Shown: positions 44,183 through 53,292 of the stretch, piece by piece
How positions within the stretch are numbered: the first letter of the stretch is position 1
Layout of the letters: each line of letters begins with the position of its first letter
DNA from: an uncultured Ruminococcus sp.
GTDB lineage: Bacteria > Bacillota > Clostridia > Oscillospirales > Acutalibacteraceae
Length of the DNA stretch: 64,000 nt
Reading direction: 5' to 3'
NCBI GenBank assembly: GCA_900539465.1
Contig: UQCF01000003.1
Location: forward strand, 62,001-126,000
Program-made: the position numbers and the translations under genes
Notes under the pieces: model-generated
What the model saw: only the letters and a program-made list of their open reading frames with translations
What the model was told of the DNA's origin: nothing
The model's database searches: none

Positions 44183-44692
44183 TTAAAACGAATGGTAATA
44201 GTAGTAAATACACGGTTCATCCTTGGCAAGAGCAAATAAATAGCTTGCATCGATATAATTATCAAATTGCTTCTGAAAACTGCCCGACACAAGATATTTT
44301 TCCTTCCTCATAAAATCCCAATAAGCCTCGCTCAACTCTTTTTTTGGATTTTTGCTGCCTATAACCGCAGTAGGAACGCCGCTGCTCTCGTGCCAGCTGT
44401 AATTTCCAAGCAAAGAATCATAATACTCCTGCGACACCGTAATTTTGCCGGAGGAATGTGTTTCAAGTGCTCCGCCCATAAAAATTACGTCCGCCTCCCA
44501 GCGGCAATCGCAGGATTCAATAGGCATATCTTCAAAATAAGGTATAAGATACTGTATCTCTTCAACATCGGTTATGTGGTGCGGAAGCTGCTGATATATG
44601 TCATTCGCGACAAAAAACAATACAGCCAAAAGTATCAATCCAAGGGGGATACCAAAAACAATACATAAAATTTTTATAACTTTCTTTTTCAT
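44183..44692 (-). CDS. Unrecognised membrane-anchored protein
   Basis: The 169-aa protein has a Lys-rich start and one long N-terminal membrane helix (about 5-28), followed by an extracytoplasmic part with no motif I recognise. Two adjacent cysteines (CDC, about 63-65) and an aromatic-rich end (YYYYHSF) are the only landmarks. The ATG at 44692 follows GGAG by 8 nt; an earlier in-frame start has no site. It is the last gene of the five-gene AT-rich operon, transcribed from 47820 towards spoIVA. Confidence 0.6.
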   Translation of the reverse strand: MKKKVIKILCIVFGIPLGLILLAVLFFVANDIYQQLPHHITDVEEIQYLIPYFEDMPIESCDCRWEADVIFMGGALETHSSGKITVSQEYYDSLLGNYSWHESSGVPTAVIGSKNPKKELSEAYWDFMRKEKYLVSGSFQKQFDNYIDASYLFALAKDEPCIYYYYHSF

Positions 44693-44728
44693 ATCCGGTC
44701 TCCAATTTAACAAAAATTCAATCAGCAA

Positions 44729-45483
44729 TTAATGTATAGCTTTAAACCCCGCACTTTTCAAATAGGAAGTTTCATCAAATGAATTTTGAGTTGTATACAC
44801 CGAAAGATAAAACGGCATATCCTCGCTTTTAAACCGGACTTTGAAATAGAACTTGTCGTTTATCTCTTCTCTCTCGGTTAATTCCGCACAAAATTCATCT
44901 GTACTGCCTTTTTCATTTATTTCATCAACAAATTTTGAAATAGTATTTTCATCGGTAATCTCTAAAATCGGCGGCGAAGCTTCTTCATATTCTTTGATGT
45001 CTTTTACTGCATCATCAAAGTAGTTGTCCTTGTCTTCAAAATTTGTCATAATAACCTGCCGGGCTTTTGCAACGGTGATTTTTTCAATATTTTCTGCTTT
45101 AAATTCAGGGAAAGTTAAGCCGTCTCTCATATAACAAAAATTGCCGGGGAAGCCGATTTTTGAAATAAATCCGTTGTACTGCACCAAAACTCCCCTGTCG
45201 TCCAGATAATATTTTTTGCCGAAAATGCGTTCAAAAACAGAGCTGAATTTTTTAACATACACATTTTCAAAATTTTTTGAGTCCGAATCAAAGCGGTAAC
45301 GATAGTCGTTATAATTCATGTAATCTATATCGCTGAACTCATTAAAATATAATCTACACCGCAGTATTCATAGCCGTTATCGGTTGCAGTTAATATTTTA
45401 TCTTTGGGATTTTTGATTATCGGAACGAACAATATTGTCGCAACTGCCGCAACAGACAGCAAAATAACTGCTAACTTTTTCAT
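44729..45483 (-). pseudogene. Unrecognised exported protein split by a 1-nt frameshift
   Basis: Two open frames lie in tandem. The first (45483 to 45325, 52 codons) starts with GGGAGGG and an ATG and encodes a signal-like segment, MKKLAVILLSVAAVATILFV. It reads through YEYCGVDYIL before hitting TAG. The second (45319 to 44729, 196 aa) lacks a signal and a clear ribosome site. Its frame stays open upstream, reading NEFSDIDYMNYNDYRYRF. Adding one base in the ATTTTAATG run near 45343 joins them into a 251-aa protein with signal peptide, like its operon neighbours. This may be a real mutation or a sequencing or assembly error. No function recognised. Confidence 0.7.
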
Positions 45484-45550
45484 TTTTAGCCCTCCCATAT
45501 TTCTCTTTACGCTCTCACAATATCACATATAATTTTGCAAGTCAATATTT

Positions 45551-46156
45551 TTAATTGTTCTGCGAAGTTGTGAGGACTTTACCGACAGGTTTAAGACGTA
45601 AAGTTTCTCCGCCGTCTATAAAAATACAGAATTCTTTATCTTTAATGCTGTGCTTGTACCTTGCGCTGAAAATCATTTCGCCGCTTTCGTCATAAAAAGC
45701 ACAGCGTCTTTTAACGTAGCGTTCCAAATAGCCGTCAATAATTTTATTTTCATACCGCAATTTGTATTTGCCGTCTCTGAAATCGGCGGAAAGAACGGAA
45801 GCTTCATCTTTCCATTTGCCGTCAAAACCGATATACAGCCAAACCGTTTCAACACAAAGCGATATAATCACTATGCTGAATAATGCGACATAAATTTCAA
45901 CACAAATCATAATCGGGAGTTTGATAAGAAAAGATATGCCCAGCATAAGAATATTTGCAATTTGCCAAAACACGCAGTGAACGGCAACCGCCTTTTTGCT
46001 GAAGCTCAAAAACAGCAAAATCTGCAAAGCTTTGTTTACACCTGCAAATTTAAGGCTTGTCTGTATTCGTTCATCGTGTGCTGTGCCGACTATGAACCTT
46101 GCCGCTATCGCAAGCGAATAGAAAATCAGAAAGCAAATCATATAATACTTTGTCAA
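45551..46156 (-). CDS. Unrecognised four-helix membrane protein
   Basis: The 201-aa protein has about four membrane helices within the first 115 residues (about 4-22, 42-60, 62-80, 85-110). A soluble C-terminal part (about 115-201) of short alternating strands with many charged residues follows. No known motif was seen. It lies 14 nt after the next gene upstream and 67 nt before the frameshifted gene, in the AT-rich operon. Base composition is lower in GC than the housekeeping genes. Confidence 0.6.
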   Translation of the reverse strand: MTKYYMICFLIFYSLAIAARFIVGTAHDERIQTSLKFAGVNKALQILLFLSFSKKAVAVHCVFWQIANILMLGISFLIKLPIMICVEIYVALFSIVIISLCVETVWLYIGFDGKWKDEASVLSADFRDGKYKLRYENKIIDGYLERYVKRRCAFYDESGEMIFSARYKHSIKDKEFCIFIDGGETLRLKPVGKVLTTSQNN

Positions 46157-46170
46157 TTTATTAACCTCTT

Positions 46171-46848
46171 TTATTTAATAAATGTTGTAATGTCGCAGTA
46201 GTCATATGATTCAGGTTGACCGTAGCTTCTGAATCCGAAAGTATTTGAATCGGTTTTAATTACCTCGCCGAGTAATTTGGGAAAAGGAATATCTTCAACA
46301 CACACTGCTAAACAGTATTTCCGCTCAGGCTTTTCATCGCTTGATATTCCGTTGCTCGGGTTTGCTCCGCCGCAATACTTTGCTATCGTATTAAAAGCGG
46401 ACTTATCTAAAGAATAAACCGCATTACCCTTATCGTCAATAATTTCGGCAGATAATATTTTTTCGGCTGACACAGGGGCATTATAGTCGATGCCTTTTTT
46501 GCAATACATCTCGTAATTTGTGCCTATCTTCGGTTTAATAAAGATAAAATAATCGTTACTTTCACAAACCAGTGCATCAACATTTTCTGCTTCTTCATCG
46601 GTTACGGAGCTTAGTGTTTCGTCCTTGTTAAACATCTGTTTAATGTCATTTTTTTCGACTAAATACGCGCCGCAACCGTCTACCGATTTTGCTCTTATAT
46701 ATACATTGTTCCGATAATATACTTCATCCGGGCACGGCGGCTCGCAAAACCATGTGTACGCCAAAAACGTTCCTACGCAAATCACCGCAAGAATTAAAAC
46801 TGCGGCAATAATTTTAAAGGCTTTTCTTAATGCTTTTTTCTTTTTCAT
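46171..46848 (-). CDS. Unrecognised membrane-anchored protein
   Basis: The 225-aa protein has a poly-Lys start, one membrane helix (about 12-33) and an extracytoplasmic domain with seven cysteines beyond the helix (for example CEPPC and AKYCGG). Some could form disulfides or bind metal. No family recognised. The ATG at 46848, 6 nt after GAGGTGA, is preferred to a GTG 9 nt earlier. It is third from the end of the AT-rich operon. Confidence 0.6.
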   Translation of the reverse strand: MKKKKALRKAFKIIAAVLILAVICVGTFLAYTWFCEPPCPDEVYYRNNVYIRAKSVDGCGAYLVEKNDIKQMFNKDETLSSVTDEEAENVDALVCESNDYFIFIKPKIGTNYEMYCKKGIDYNAPVSAEKILSAEIIDDKGNAVYSLDKSAFNTIAKYCGGANPSNGISSDEKPERKYCLAVCVEDIPFPKLLGEVIKTDSNTFGFRSYGQPESYDYCDITTFIK

Positions 46849-46863
46849 ATCCGTCACCTCATA

Positions 46864-47721
46864 TTATTTCATCTTGCATTTTCTTCCCGTTTTTACATCA
46901 AAGAAATATACAACATCTTCGTCACCAAGGTCATAGCTGCTGTTATATAATTTTAAATAAACCGCCATGATTCTTTTGTTCTCATCGACAAAGTCTATAT
47001 CCGCTATATTGCTGAATTTAATATTCGACTTTTGAGCCGTGACGAACGGCAATTTTTTTATTTTCTTCGTTTCAAGGTCTATGCGGTATAACTTTTCTTT
47101 ATCGCAATCTCTGACAAACAAACAATTATCTTCTATCATTAAAGCTTCAATTACATTATCGCTTTCATATATAATTTTTTCTTCATATCCGCGGCGTGAA
47201 GCAATTTTGTATTTTTCACCCGATTGCAAAGTATAATAAATCACTCCGCCGTCAACAACAAAGCCGTAACTTGTAATATCGCCTAATTTATAATTTTCCG
47301 CGGTCAACTCGCATGATAATAAATTTGTATCGGCTTTATAAATTACATTTGTTTCATCAATTCCATAAAATAACGACACTATAAAATAAATCTCACCGTC
47401 GGTTATATAGGCACTGTTTATCCTTATTCTATCGGCGTCGCCTTGTATTTTTTCACAGTTTAATTCACGCAATATTTTGTTATCGCTTGCTTTTATAATT
47501 TTTGGCTTTTCGCTGTCTCTAAAATAATAGCCGCTTTCGCCGTCGGAGCAAAGATATTGTGATGCCTCGCCGACAGTTAAATTTTTAAAATTCAGACTTT
47601 TTATTGCGGCGCTTTTGGCTTCTTCCGATACCTTTAACGGAGTGAACCAATATACTCCCAAAGCCAAAAGCGCGATTACAAGCAAAAATGACATTGCAAT
47701 CAAAACTCTCTTTTTTGTCAT
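46864..47721 (-). CDS. Unrecognised membrane-anchored, propeller-like protein
   Basis: The 285-aa protein has one N-terminal membrane helix (about 6-26). About 250 residues of repeating short strands follow, each ending in a Gly/Asp turn then Tyr-rich strand (for example GYYFRD, GEIYFIV, GVIYYTL, CLFVRD, KLYRID). This pattern suggests a six- or seven-bladed beta-propeller like the DUF5050/DUF5711 types. No enzymatic motif was seen. It is the first gene of the operon and lies directly behind a perfect promoter. Confidence 0.65.
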   Translation of the reverse strand: MTKKRVLIAMSFLLVIALLALGVYWFTPLKVSEEAKSAAIKSLNFKNLTVGEASQYLCSDGESGYYFRDSEKPKIIKASDNKILRELNCEKIQGDADRIRINSAYITDGEIYFIVSLFYGIDETNVIYKADTNLLSCELTAENYKLGDITSYGFVVDGGVIYYTLQSGEKYKIASRRGYEEKIIYESDNVIEALMIEDNCLFVRDCDKEKLYRIDLETKKIKKLPFVTAQKSNIKFSNIADIDFVDENKRIMAVYLKLYNSSYDLGDEDVVYFFDVKTGRKCKMK

Positions 47722-47791
47722 AACAACCGATTTATCCTTTCAAGAAATCCCTTATATATAATTGTTTTAATTGTAAATGATAAGCAAATAT

Positions 47792-47820
47792 ATTATATGT
47801 TTTATGAAATTTTTTGTCAA
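47792..47820 (-). promoter_or_regulatory. Promoter of the AT-rich hypothetical operon
   Basis: On the minus strand, -35 TTGACA (47815-47820) and -10 TATAAT (47792-47797) with a 17-bp spacer, a perfect consensus, 70 nt before the first start codon. Confidence 0.85.
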
Positions 47821-47830
47821 TATTTGTCGT

Positions 47831-47859
47831 TTGAATGTTGAAATGTAATATTGTACAAT
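47831..47859 (+). promoter_or_regulatory. Promoter of murE
   Basis: -35 TTGAAT (47831-47836) and -10 TACAAT (47854-47859) with a 17-bp spacer, 67 nt before the TTG start. Confidence 0.7.
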
Positions 47860-47926
47860 CCCCGGTACATAAAATTAACCCAGAAGAGAAATCGGCTCGG
47901 TTTGTTTTATTTGAGGGGGTATAAAT

Positions 47927-49369
47927 TTGCGCCTTACAAAGCTTCTTGAAAATGTTGAGGTCAAAAATTCATTTTCGGATTATGACATAAGCGAAATAAT
48001 TACGGACTCGCGCAAAGTGACCGAGGGCTGTGTATTTGTTTGCATAAAGGGCAGAGAATTTGACGGTCACTCCGCCGCACTTGAAGCCGCCGAAAAAGGC
48101 GCGAAAGCGATAATCTCGGAGCGGCAGACCGGTGCGCCTAACGAAATACTTGTAAGCAGCACAAGAGAGGCACTTGCAAAAATGAGCTCTTCGTTTTACG
48201 GCGAACCGTCAAAAAAAATGAAGCTCATAGGCGTAACGGGCACAAACGGCAAAACTTCGACAACGCACATGATTAAAAAAATTCTCGAATACTGCGGCAA
48301 AAAGACGGGGCTTATCGGCACGGTAAGTTATATGGCAGGCGGAGAGATGCTCTCTTCCGCCTCTTTGACAACGCCCAAGCCGCAGGAGCTTCACAGAATT
48401 TTTAAAAGCATGGCAGAAAGCGGATGCGAATACTGCGTTATGGAGGTTTCTTCGCAGGCGCTCGCGCAGGGAAGATGTATCGGGCTTGAATTTTCCGCCG
48501 CCGTGTTCACCAATTTAACTCAGGATCATCTCGACTACCACGGCACAATGGAGAATTACGCAAACGCCAAAGCAAAGCTTTTTTCGCAGTGCAAATGCGC
48601 TGTGCTGAATAAAGACGACAGCCGTTTTGACTTTATGAAAAACGCCGTTCTGTCGGGCGATATAATCGGTTACTCAAAAAAGGATAACCGGGCAGATTAT
48701 TTTGCGGATAATATCCACCTCGGCAAAGCGGAATGTGAATATATATTATATACAAAAGGCAAAACATATAATGTAAGAATAGACATTCCCGGTGAATTTA
48801 CGGTTTATAACTCGCTCGCCGCGATAAGCTGCTGTTCCGCGCTCGGGATTGATACCGTCAGATGTGTGAAAGCGCTTGCCGAAACAGGCGGCGTACCGGG
48901 AAGAGCGGAAGTGCTCAAAACCGACACACCGTATACAATTATAATAGACTATGCCCATTCGCCGGACGCGATAGAAAATATCCTTTCCTCCGTAAGGCAG
49001 TTTGCCAAAGGGCGCGTCATTGCGCTTTTTGGCTGCGGCGGTGACAGAGACAAAACAAAACGTCCGCTGATGGCTCAAAAAGCGGCGGAAAATGCGGATT
49101 ATCTGATAATAACATCAGACAATCCGCGAACAGAAAACCCAAATGAAATAATAGAAGACATTATCCCCGGCATAAACGGCAAAGGTACGTCCTGCGCCAT
49201 AATATCGGACAGGACGCAGGCGATTGATTATGCAATAAAAAACGCCCGTGAGGGCGATGTGATTGTTCTCTGCGGCAAAGGGCACGAAACATACCAGATA
49301 ATCGGCGATGAAAAAATCCACTATGACGAGAGAGAAATCGTAAAAAGAATTTTAGATAAACATAAATAA
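47927..49369 (+). CDS. murE: UDP-MurNAc-L-Ala-D-Glu:meso-DAP ligase
   Basis: MurE adds the third stem-peptide residue. The 480-aa protein has the N-terminal UDP-binding domain, the P-loop GVTGTNGKTSTTHM (about 101-114), HSPD-type IDYAHSPDAI (about 342-351) and DNPRTENPNEI (about 404-414). DNPR is the family's meso-diaminopimelate selector, in agreement with asd-dapA-dapB in this window. The start is TTG at 47927, 7 nt after GAGGGGG; there is no better ATG. It is monocistronic and not in a dcw cluster here. Confidence 0.96.
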   Translation: MRLTKLLENVEVKNSFSDYDISEIITDSRKVTEGCVFVCIKGREFDGHSAALEAAEKGAKAIISERQTGAPNEILVSSTREALAKMSSSFYGEPSKKMKLIGVTGTNGKTSTTHMIKKILEYCGKKTGLIGTVSYMAGGEMLSSASLTTPKPQELHRIFKSMAESGCEYCVMEVSSQALAQGRCIGLEFSAAVFTNLTQDHLDYHGTMENYANAKAKLFSQCKCAVLNKDDSRFDFMKNAVLSGDIIGYSKKDNRADYFADNIHLGKAECEYILYTKGKTYNVRIDIPGEFTVYNSLAAISCCSALGIDTVRCVKALAETGGVPGRAEVLKTDTPYTIIIDYAHSPDAIENILSSVRQFAKGRVIALFGCGGDRDKTKRPLMAQKAAENADYLIITSDNPRTENPNEIIEDIIPGINGKGTSCAIISDRTQAIDYAIKNAREGDVIVLCGKGHETYQIIGDEKIHYDEREIVKRILDKHK

Positions 49370-49373
49370 AAAG

Positions 49374-49428
49374 AGCTGTAATTCACAAACGGCAGTTAAA
49401 ACCACCGACATGAATTACAGCTTTCTTT
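49374..49428 (+). terminator. murE terminator, member of a dispersed repeat
   Basis: AGCTGTAATTCA (49374-49385) and TGAATTACAGCT (49411-49422) form a perfect 12-bp stem followed by TTCTTTT. The loop starts CAAACGGCAGTTAAA, nearly identical to the clpE terminator on the other strand at 21937-21994. The stem could also end transcription of the convergent gph-like gene. Confidence 0.88.
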
Positions 49429-50069
49429 TATATGCTTAAAATATCCTTTGCGCAGGAGACTATATATTCTGCGCCGACGGATTTCAGCGTTTCTTTGTCT
49501 CTGAAGCCCCAAAGCACGCCGATGCACTTTAAATCGGCATTATGCGCCGTCATAACATCAACGTCGGAGTCGCCGATAAAAATTGTACTGCTCTTTTCGG
49601 CATTCAGCTCACTCATTGCAATACCGAGTGCGGCAGGGTCGGGCTTTGAAGCAAGTCCGTCTCTGTGGCCGACAACACAGTCAAAAAGTGTGCCGAAATA
49701 TCTCTCTATAAGCTCTTTTGCGGCGTCTTCGTTTTTGTTTGTGACAACGCCTGTTTTGCAGCCCTTGCTTTTCAGTTCCTTTAACATATCAATTATGCCA
49801 GGATACGGTGCGGTATTGTCGTTAAGGTGCACAATGTAGTGCGATTTGAAAATTTCAAGTGCTTTGCTCTCGTCCGCTTCGTCCGTACCCTTGGGTACGG
49901 CGCGTTTTATGAGCATTGCAATTCCGTTGCCGACAAAACGTCTGACCTCATCTTTAGAGTGCGTGGGGTAGCCCATTTGCTCCATTGCATAGTTTGTGGA
50001 ATTTTTTAAATCCTCAAGCGTATTCAGAAGTGTGCCGTCAAGGTCAAAAATATATGTACCGTATTTCAT
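49428..50069 (-). CDS. HAD-family phosphatase, phosphoglycolate phosphatase-like
   Basis: The 213-aa hydrolase has HAD motif I FDLDGTLLNT (9-18), a helical cap (about 20-85), motif II VVTNKNE (about 112-118), Lys in SKPDPAALG (about 141-149) and motif IV IFIGDSDVDVMTA (about 164-176). The layout resembles Gph/PpaX; the substrate is uncertain. It starts immediately after fumC's stop, so the two are cotranscribed. A pyrophosphatase (PpaX) or phosphoglycolate role are both possible. Confidence 0.85.
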   Translation of the reverse strand: MKYGTYIFDLDGTLLNTLEDLKNSTNYAMEQMGYPTHSKDEVRRFVGNGIAMLIKRAVPKGTDEADESKALEIFKSHYIVHLNDNTAPYPGIIDMLKELKSKGCKTGVVTNKNEDAAKELIERYFGTLFDCVVGHRDGLASKPDPAALGIAMSELNAEKSSTIFIGDSDVDVMTAHNADLKCIGVLWGFRDKETLKSVGAEYIVSCAKDILSI

Positions 50070-51434
50070 TTATACCATCTCTTCCGGGTGAAAAACTTTA
50101 TCGAACTCCTCCGCCGTCAAAAAGCCGAGCTCAACGCAAGCCTCTTTTAAAGAAATATTGTCTTTAAAAGCTTTTTTGGCTGTTTTTGCGGCATTGTCAT
50201 ATCCTATATACGGATTGAGCGCGGTAACAAGCATCAAAGAGTTGTGAAGATTTGCGCTCATTTTTTCTCTGTTTGCTTTTATTCCGACAGCACAGTTATT
50301 ATTAAACGAAATTATCGCGTCGGAAAGAATCCTTGCCGACTGCAAAAAGTTATAGGCGCAGACGGGCATAAAAACATTCAGCTCAAAATTGCCCTGAGAC
50401 GCCGCCAGACCTACCGCAACATCGTTTGCCATAACCTGCACCGCAACCATTGTCACAGCCTCGCACTGGGTCGGGTTGACTTTGCCGGGCATAATCGAAC
50501 TGCCCGGTTCGTTTTCGGGAATAAAAATCTCACCGAGTCCGCATCTCGGACCGCTTGCGAGCCATCTTATATCGTTTGCGATTTTCATAAGATTCGCCGC
50601 CATTGCCTTTATCGCACCGTGGGCAAAAACGATTGCGTCTTTTGATGTGAGCGCGTGGAATTTATTGTTTTCGCTCACAAAATCCTTGCCGGTTATTCCG
50701 CTGACCTTTTCCGCAACCTTTTCTGAGAATCCCGCGGGTGCGTTAAGCCCCGTGCCGACCGCCGTGCCGCCGAGTGCAAGCTCTTTGAGATTCGGCAAAG
50801 CCGCTTTTAGCATATCGCAGGTTTTCTCAAGCATTGTTCGCCAGCCGCTTATCTCCTGCGAAAATTTTATGGGCGTCGCGTCCTGCAAATGCGTGCGTCC
50901 GCTTTTTACAACATCGGCGTTTTCTTCTTCAAGTCTTTTAAAAGTCTCTATAAGCTTTTGCGCCGCAGGGATAAGAGAATCTTCTATGCTTATAACCGCG
51001 GCAATGTGCATTGCCGTGGGGAAAGTATCGTTTGAGCTTTGCGACATATTGACGTCGTCATTGGGATGAAGCAGTTTTTTGCCCGCAAGCTCGTTGCCTC
51101 TGTTGGCTATTACCTCGTTCGCGTTCATGTTTGACTGCGTACCGCTGCCCGTCTGCCACACGGCAAGAGGGAAATGCGGTGAGAGACTGCCGTCTATAAC
51201 CTCGTCGCAGGCTTTGCTTATATAGGCATACTTCTCGTCCGAGAGCCTGCCGAGCTCGTTATTCGCCCCTGCCGCCGCCTTTTTTAAAATGCCGAAAGCA
51301 TGAACAATTTCGCGCGGCATTTTTTCTTCGCCTATTTTAAAATTCTGATAGCTTCTTTGAGTTTGCGCACCCCAGTATTTATCTGCCGGGACAAGCATCT
51401 CACCCATTGAATCTTTTTCTGTTCTGTATTGCAT
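50070..51434 (-). CDS. fumC: Class II fumarate hydratase
   Basis: FumC interconverts fumarate and malate and is oxygen-stable and iron-free. The 454-aa protein has GSGTQSNMNANEV (about 96-108), SSNDTFPTAMH (about 130-140), GRTHLQDATPIKF (about 177-189) and the superfamily signature GSSIMPGKVNPTQCEA (about 307-322). All active-site Ser/His/Lys positions are there. It lies between a leucine-rich protein and the gph-like gene, so the operon is not a simple TCA unit. Confidence 0.97.
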   Translation of the reverse strand: MQYRTEKDSMGEMLVPADKYWGAQTQRSYQNFKIGEEKMPREIVHAFGILKKAAAGANNELGRLSDEKYAYISKACDEVIDGSLSPHFPLAVWQTGSGTQSNMNANEVIANRGNELAGKKLLHPNDDVNMSQSSNDTFPTAMHIAAVISIEDSLIPAAQKLIETFKRLEEENADVVKSGRTHLQDATPIKFSQEISGWRTMLEKTCDMLKAALPNLKELALGGTAVGTGLNAPAGFSEKVAEKVSGITGKDFVSENNKFHALTSKDAIVFAHGAIKAMAANLMKIANDIRWLASGPRCGLGEIFIPENEPGSSIMPGKVNPTQCEAVTMVAVQVMANDVAVGLAASQGNFELNVFMPVCAYNFLQSARILSDAIISFNNNCAVGIKANREKMSANLHNSLMLVTALNPYIGYDNAAKTAKKAFKDNISLKEACVELGFLTAEEFDKVFHPEEMV

Positions 51435-51446
51435 GGTAACCGTCCT

Positions 51447-52382
51447 TTAATTATTTGCCGTTTCGCATTTGATTTCGTTTTTTTCGGCATAGCTCTCTGC
51501 CGCCGAGCCGGAATCTGTGATTATTTTAAAATCGCCGGTGTTTTCGCCGTTCTCACCGCTGCCCATGCCGGGAAACGCAAGCGAGCCTATCTGCGTAACA
51601 TTTTTTGAAATATACATCTGTTTTAAATTTTCACAGCCGAGGAATGCGCCGTCGCCGATTTTTGTCACGTTATCGTGAAGAGTTACGCGCTGAAGCGATT
51701 TACAAATCAAGAAAGCCGCCTGCGGAATTTCGGTAACGCCGTGAGGAACGGTGAAGGTCGCAAGCTCGTCATGACCCGTGAAAAGATACGCGGTCAGTTT
51801 TTTGAGCGTTGACGGGAAGGTGTAGTTTGAAAGGTCGGCATTGCTGCTTATCCAATAAGCGGTTGTATAGCCTTTGTCATATAAAATTCCGTCTTTCATA
51901 ACAAAGTTTGCTCCGTCTTCTATTGCGGGCGAAGTAAGCGCAGAACAATAAAGAAACGCTGCGTCTTCCAATTTTTCGACAGAAGCGGGGATATTTATAT
52001 CCGCAAGACTTTTGCAGTTATAAAAGCAGGAATTGCCTATACTTTTAACGCTGTTTCCGATTTTTACTCTTTCAAGTTTTTCGCAGTTTGCAAAAGCTTT
52101 TTCGCCGACAGAAGTAACGGTATCGGGTATCTCTACGGATGTGATGTCTGTTTTTGCAAAAGCAGACTGTGCAATTTGAACAACCGTTTTGCCGCGTATT
52201 TTTTTAGGGATTATAATGTTTACGGAATCACCGTTATAAGCGGTTATCTCTACCGTACCTGATTTTGTGCCGTCCGAAAAATCAAAATCGGTCTTCATAT
52301 ATTTTGTATAGCCGAAAATTCCGCCTGCGCACAGTGCGAGAACCGCGACGATAAATATTATAACTTTAAGTGCGTTTTTCAT
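51447..52382 (-). CDS. BspA-type leucine-rich-repeat surface protein
   Basis: The 311-aa protein has an N-terminal membrane helix or signal (about 5-26) and then about eight 23-residue LRR_5 repeats. Typical units read SIGNSCFYNCKSLADINIPASV and KIGDGAFLGCENLKQMYI. One irregular segment (about 160-205, with KDGILYDKGYTTAYW) interrupts the repeats. There is no LPxTG or dockerin. BspA-like proteins are common on gut bacteria and mediate adhesion in a few studied cases; here the role is unknown. It is anchored, not wall-linked, from what is visible. Confidence 0.88.
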   Translation of the reverse strand: MKNALKVIIFIVAVLALCAGGIFGYTKYMKTDFDFSDGTKSGTVEITAYNGDSVNIIIPKKIRGKTVVQIAQSAFAKTDITSVEIPDTVTSVGEKAFANCEKLERVKIGNSVKSIGNSCFYNCKSLADINIPASVEKLEDAAFLYCSALTSPAIEDGANFVMKDGILYDKGYTTAYWISSNADLSNYTFPSTLKKLTAYLFTGHDELATFTVPHGVTEIPQAAFLICKSLQRVTLHDNVTKIGDGAFLGCENLKQMYISKNVTQIGSLAFPGMGSGENGENTGDFKIITDSGSAAESYAEKNEIKCETANN

Positions 52383-52398
52383 AGCTGTTTCTCCCGTT

Positions 52399-53265
52399 TT
52401 ATAAAGCTTTTATCATGGCGTTTAAATTATCAAGTCCTATTTTTAAGGCTTTGATATTGTCCTCCATGCCCTCAAACTCAATGCTGACATATCCGTCATA
52501 GCCCGAATTTTTAACAACTCTCAGGCAGCCGAGCACGGGAACATTGCCCTGACCGAGTATCGCTCCCCTTAAAAACGTGCCGCCTCTTGTCATAAAAAAT
52601 CCCTCTCCGGGGTTAAATTCACTGCCGCTTTTAATATGAAAATCCTTAACATGCACATGCTTTATAAACGGCGCGGCTCTGCCTGCCGCCTTTTGCGGCT
52701 CATCGTCCGCACAAAGGAAGTTGCCTATATCAAGAAGCCAGCCGAAATTTTTGTCACCGACCTCGCCTATGAGCCTCTCTACCCTCTCGCTCTCTTGACA
52801 AAACTGACCGTGATTTTCCACCATGGTCTCTATGCCTTTTTCTTTTGCGTATCTCGTAACGCAGCCGCAGCCCTCCGCCAAAATCGGAAGCGCGTCGTCA
52901 AAGGTTTTAAAAGAGCGCTCTTTTCCTTTATATCCGACTGTCGCGTCATGTCTCATGCCGCCCGCGCCGAGAATTTTTGCAATATCGACCTTGCGGCAAA
53001 CACGCTCAATCTCTTCTTCGAGGGAATCGCAGTTTAAAAAATCCGCAGAAACGGTGTAATTCACTATCGGCAAAGAGTATTTTTCGCTCTCTTCTCTCAA
53101 GACCGAAGCAAACTGCGCCTCGCTCATGCCGTTCGGAACATCGAGGTCTATGTATTCAATAGCTTCAAAGCCCAGTTCTTTTGCTTTTTTGATTATATCT
53201 TTCTGGCTCGTGCCCGTCTCTTTCATATAAGAGCAAAAGCTGTAACTGCTCACACAGGTTTTCAT
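52399..53265 (-). CDS. Sugar phosphate isomerase/epimerase (xylose isomerase-like TIM barrel)
   Basis: The 288-aa protein is an AP_endonuc_2-type TIM barrel. Visible metal-site pieces are the glutamate-bearing MVENHGQFC (about 148-156), the LLDIGNFLCAD segment (about 181-191), the His in HVHVKDFHIK (about 208-217) and the late VSIEFEGMED (about 264-273). These match the divalent-metal cluster of this superfamily. The start reads SSYSFCSYMKETG. The substrate, perhaps a keto-sugar or cyclitol, is unknown. It is the first gene of its operon. Confidence 0.87.
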   Translation of the reverse strand: MKTCVSSYSFCSYMKETGTSQKDIIKKAKELGFEAIEYIDLDVPNGMSEAQFASVLREESEKYSLPIVNYTVSADFLNCDSLEEEIERVCRKVDIAKILGAGGMRHDATVGYKGKERSFKTFDDALPILAEGCGCVTRYAKEKGIETMVENHGQFCQESERVERLIGEVGDKNFGWLLDIGNFLCADDEPQKAAGRAAPFIKHVHVKDFHIKSGSEFNPGEGFFMTRGGTFLRGAILGQGNVPVLGCLRVVKNSGYDGYVSIEFEGMEDNIKALKIGLDNLNAMIKAL

Positions 53266-53292
53266 AAGCGCCCTTCTTTCACTGTTTTGTTA

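Larger units (their letters stand above)
47722..47926. other. Divergent intergenic region
   Basis: This AT-rich gap holds two back-to-back sigma-A promoters (47792-47820 minus, 47831-47859 plus) and the murE leader. I see no operator palindrome or small gene. Confidence 0.6.
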
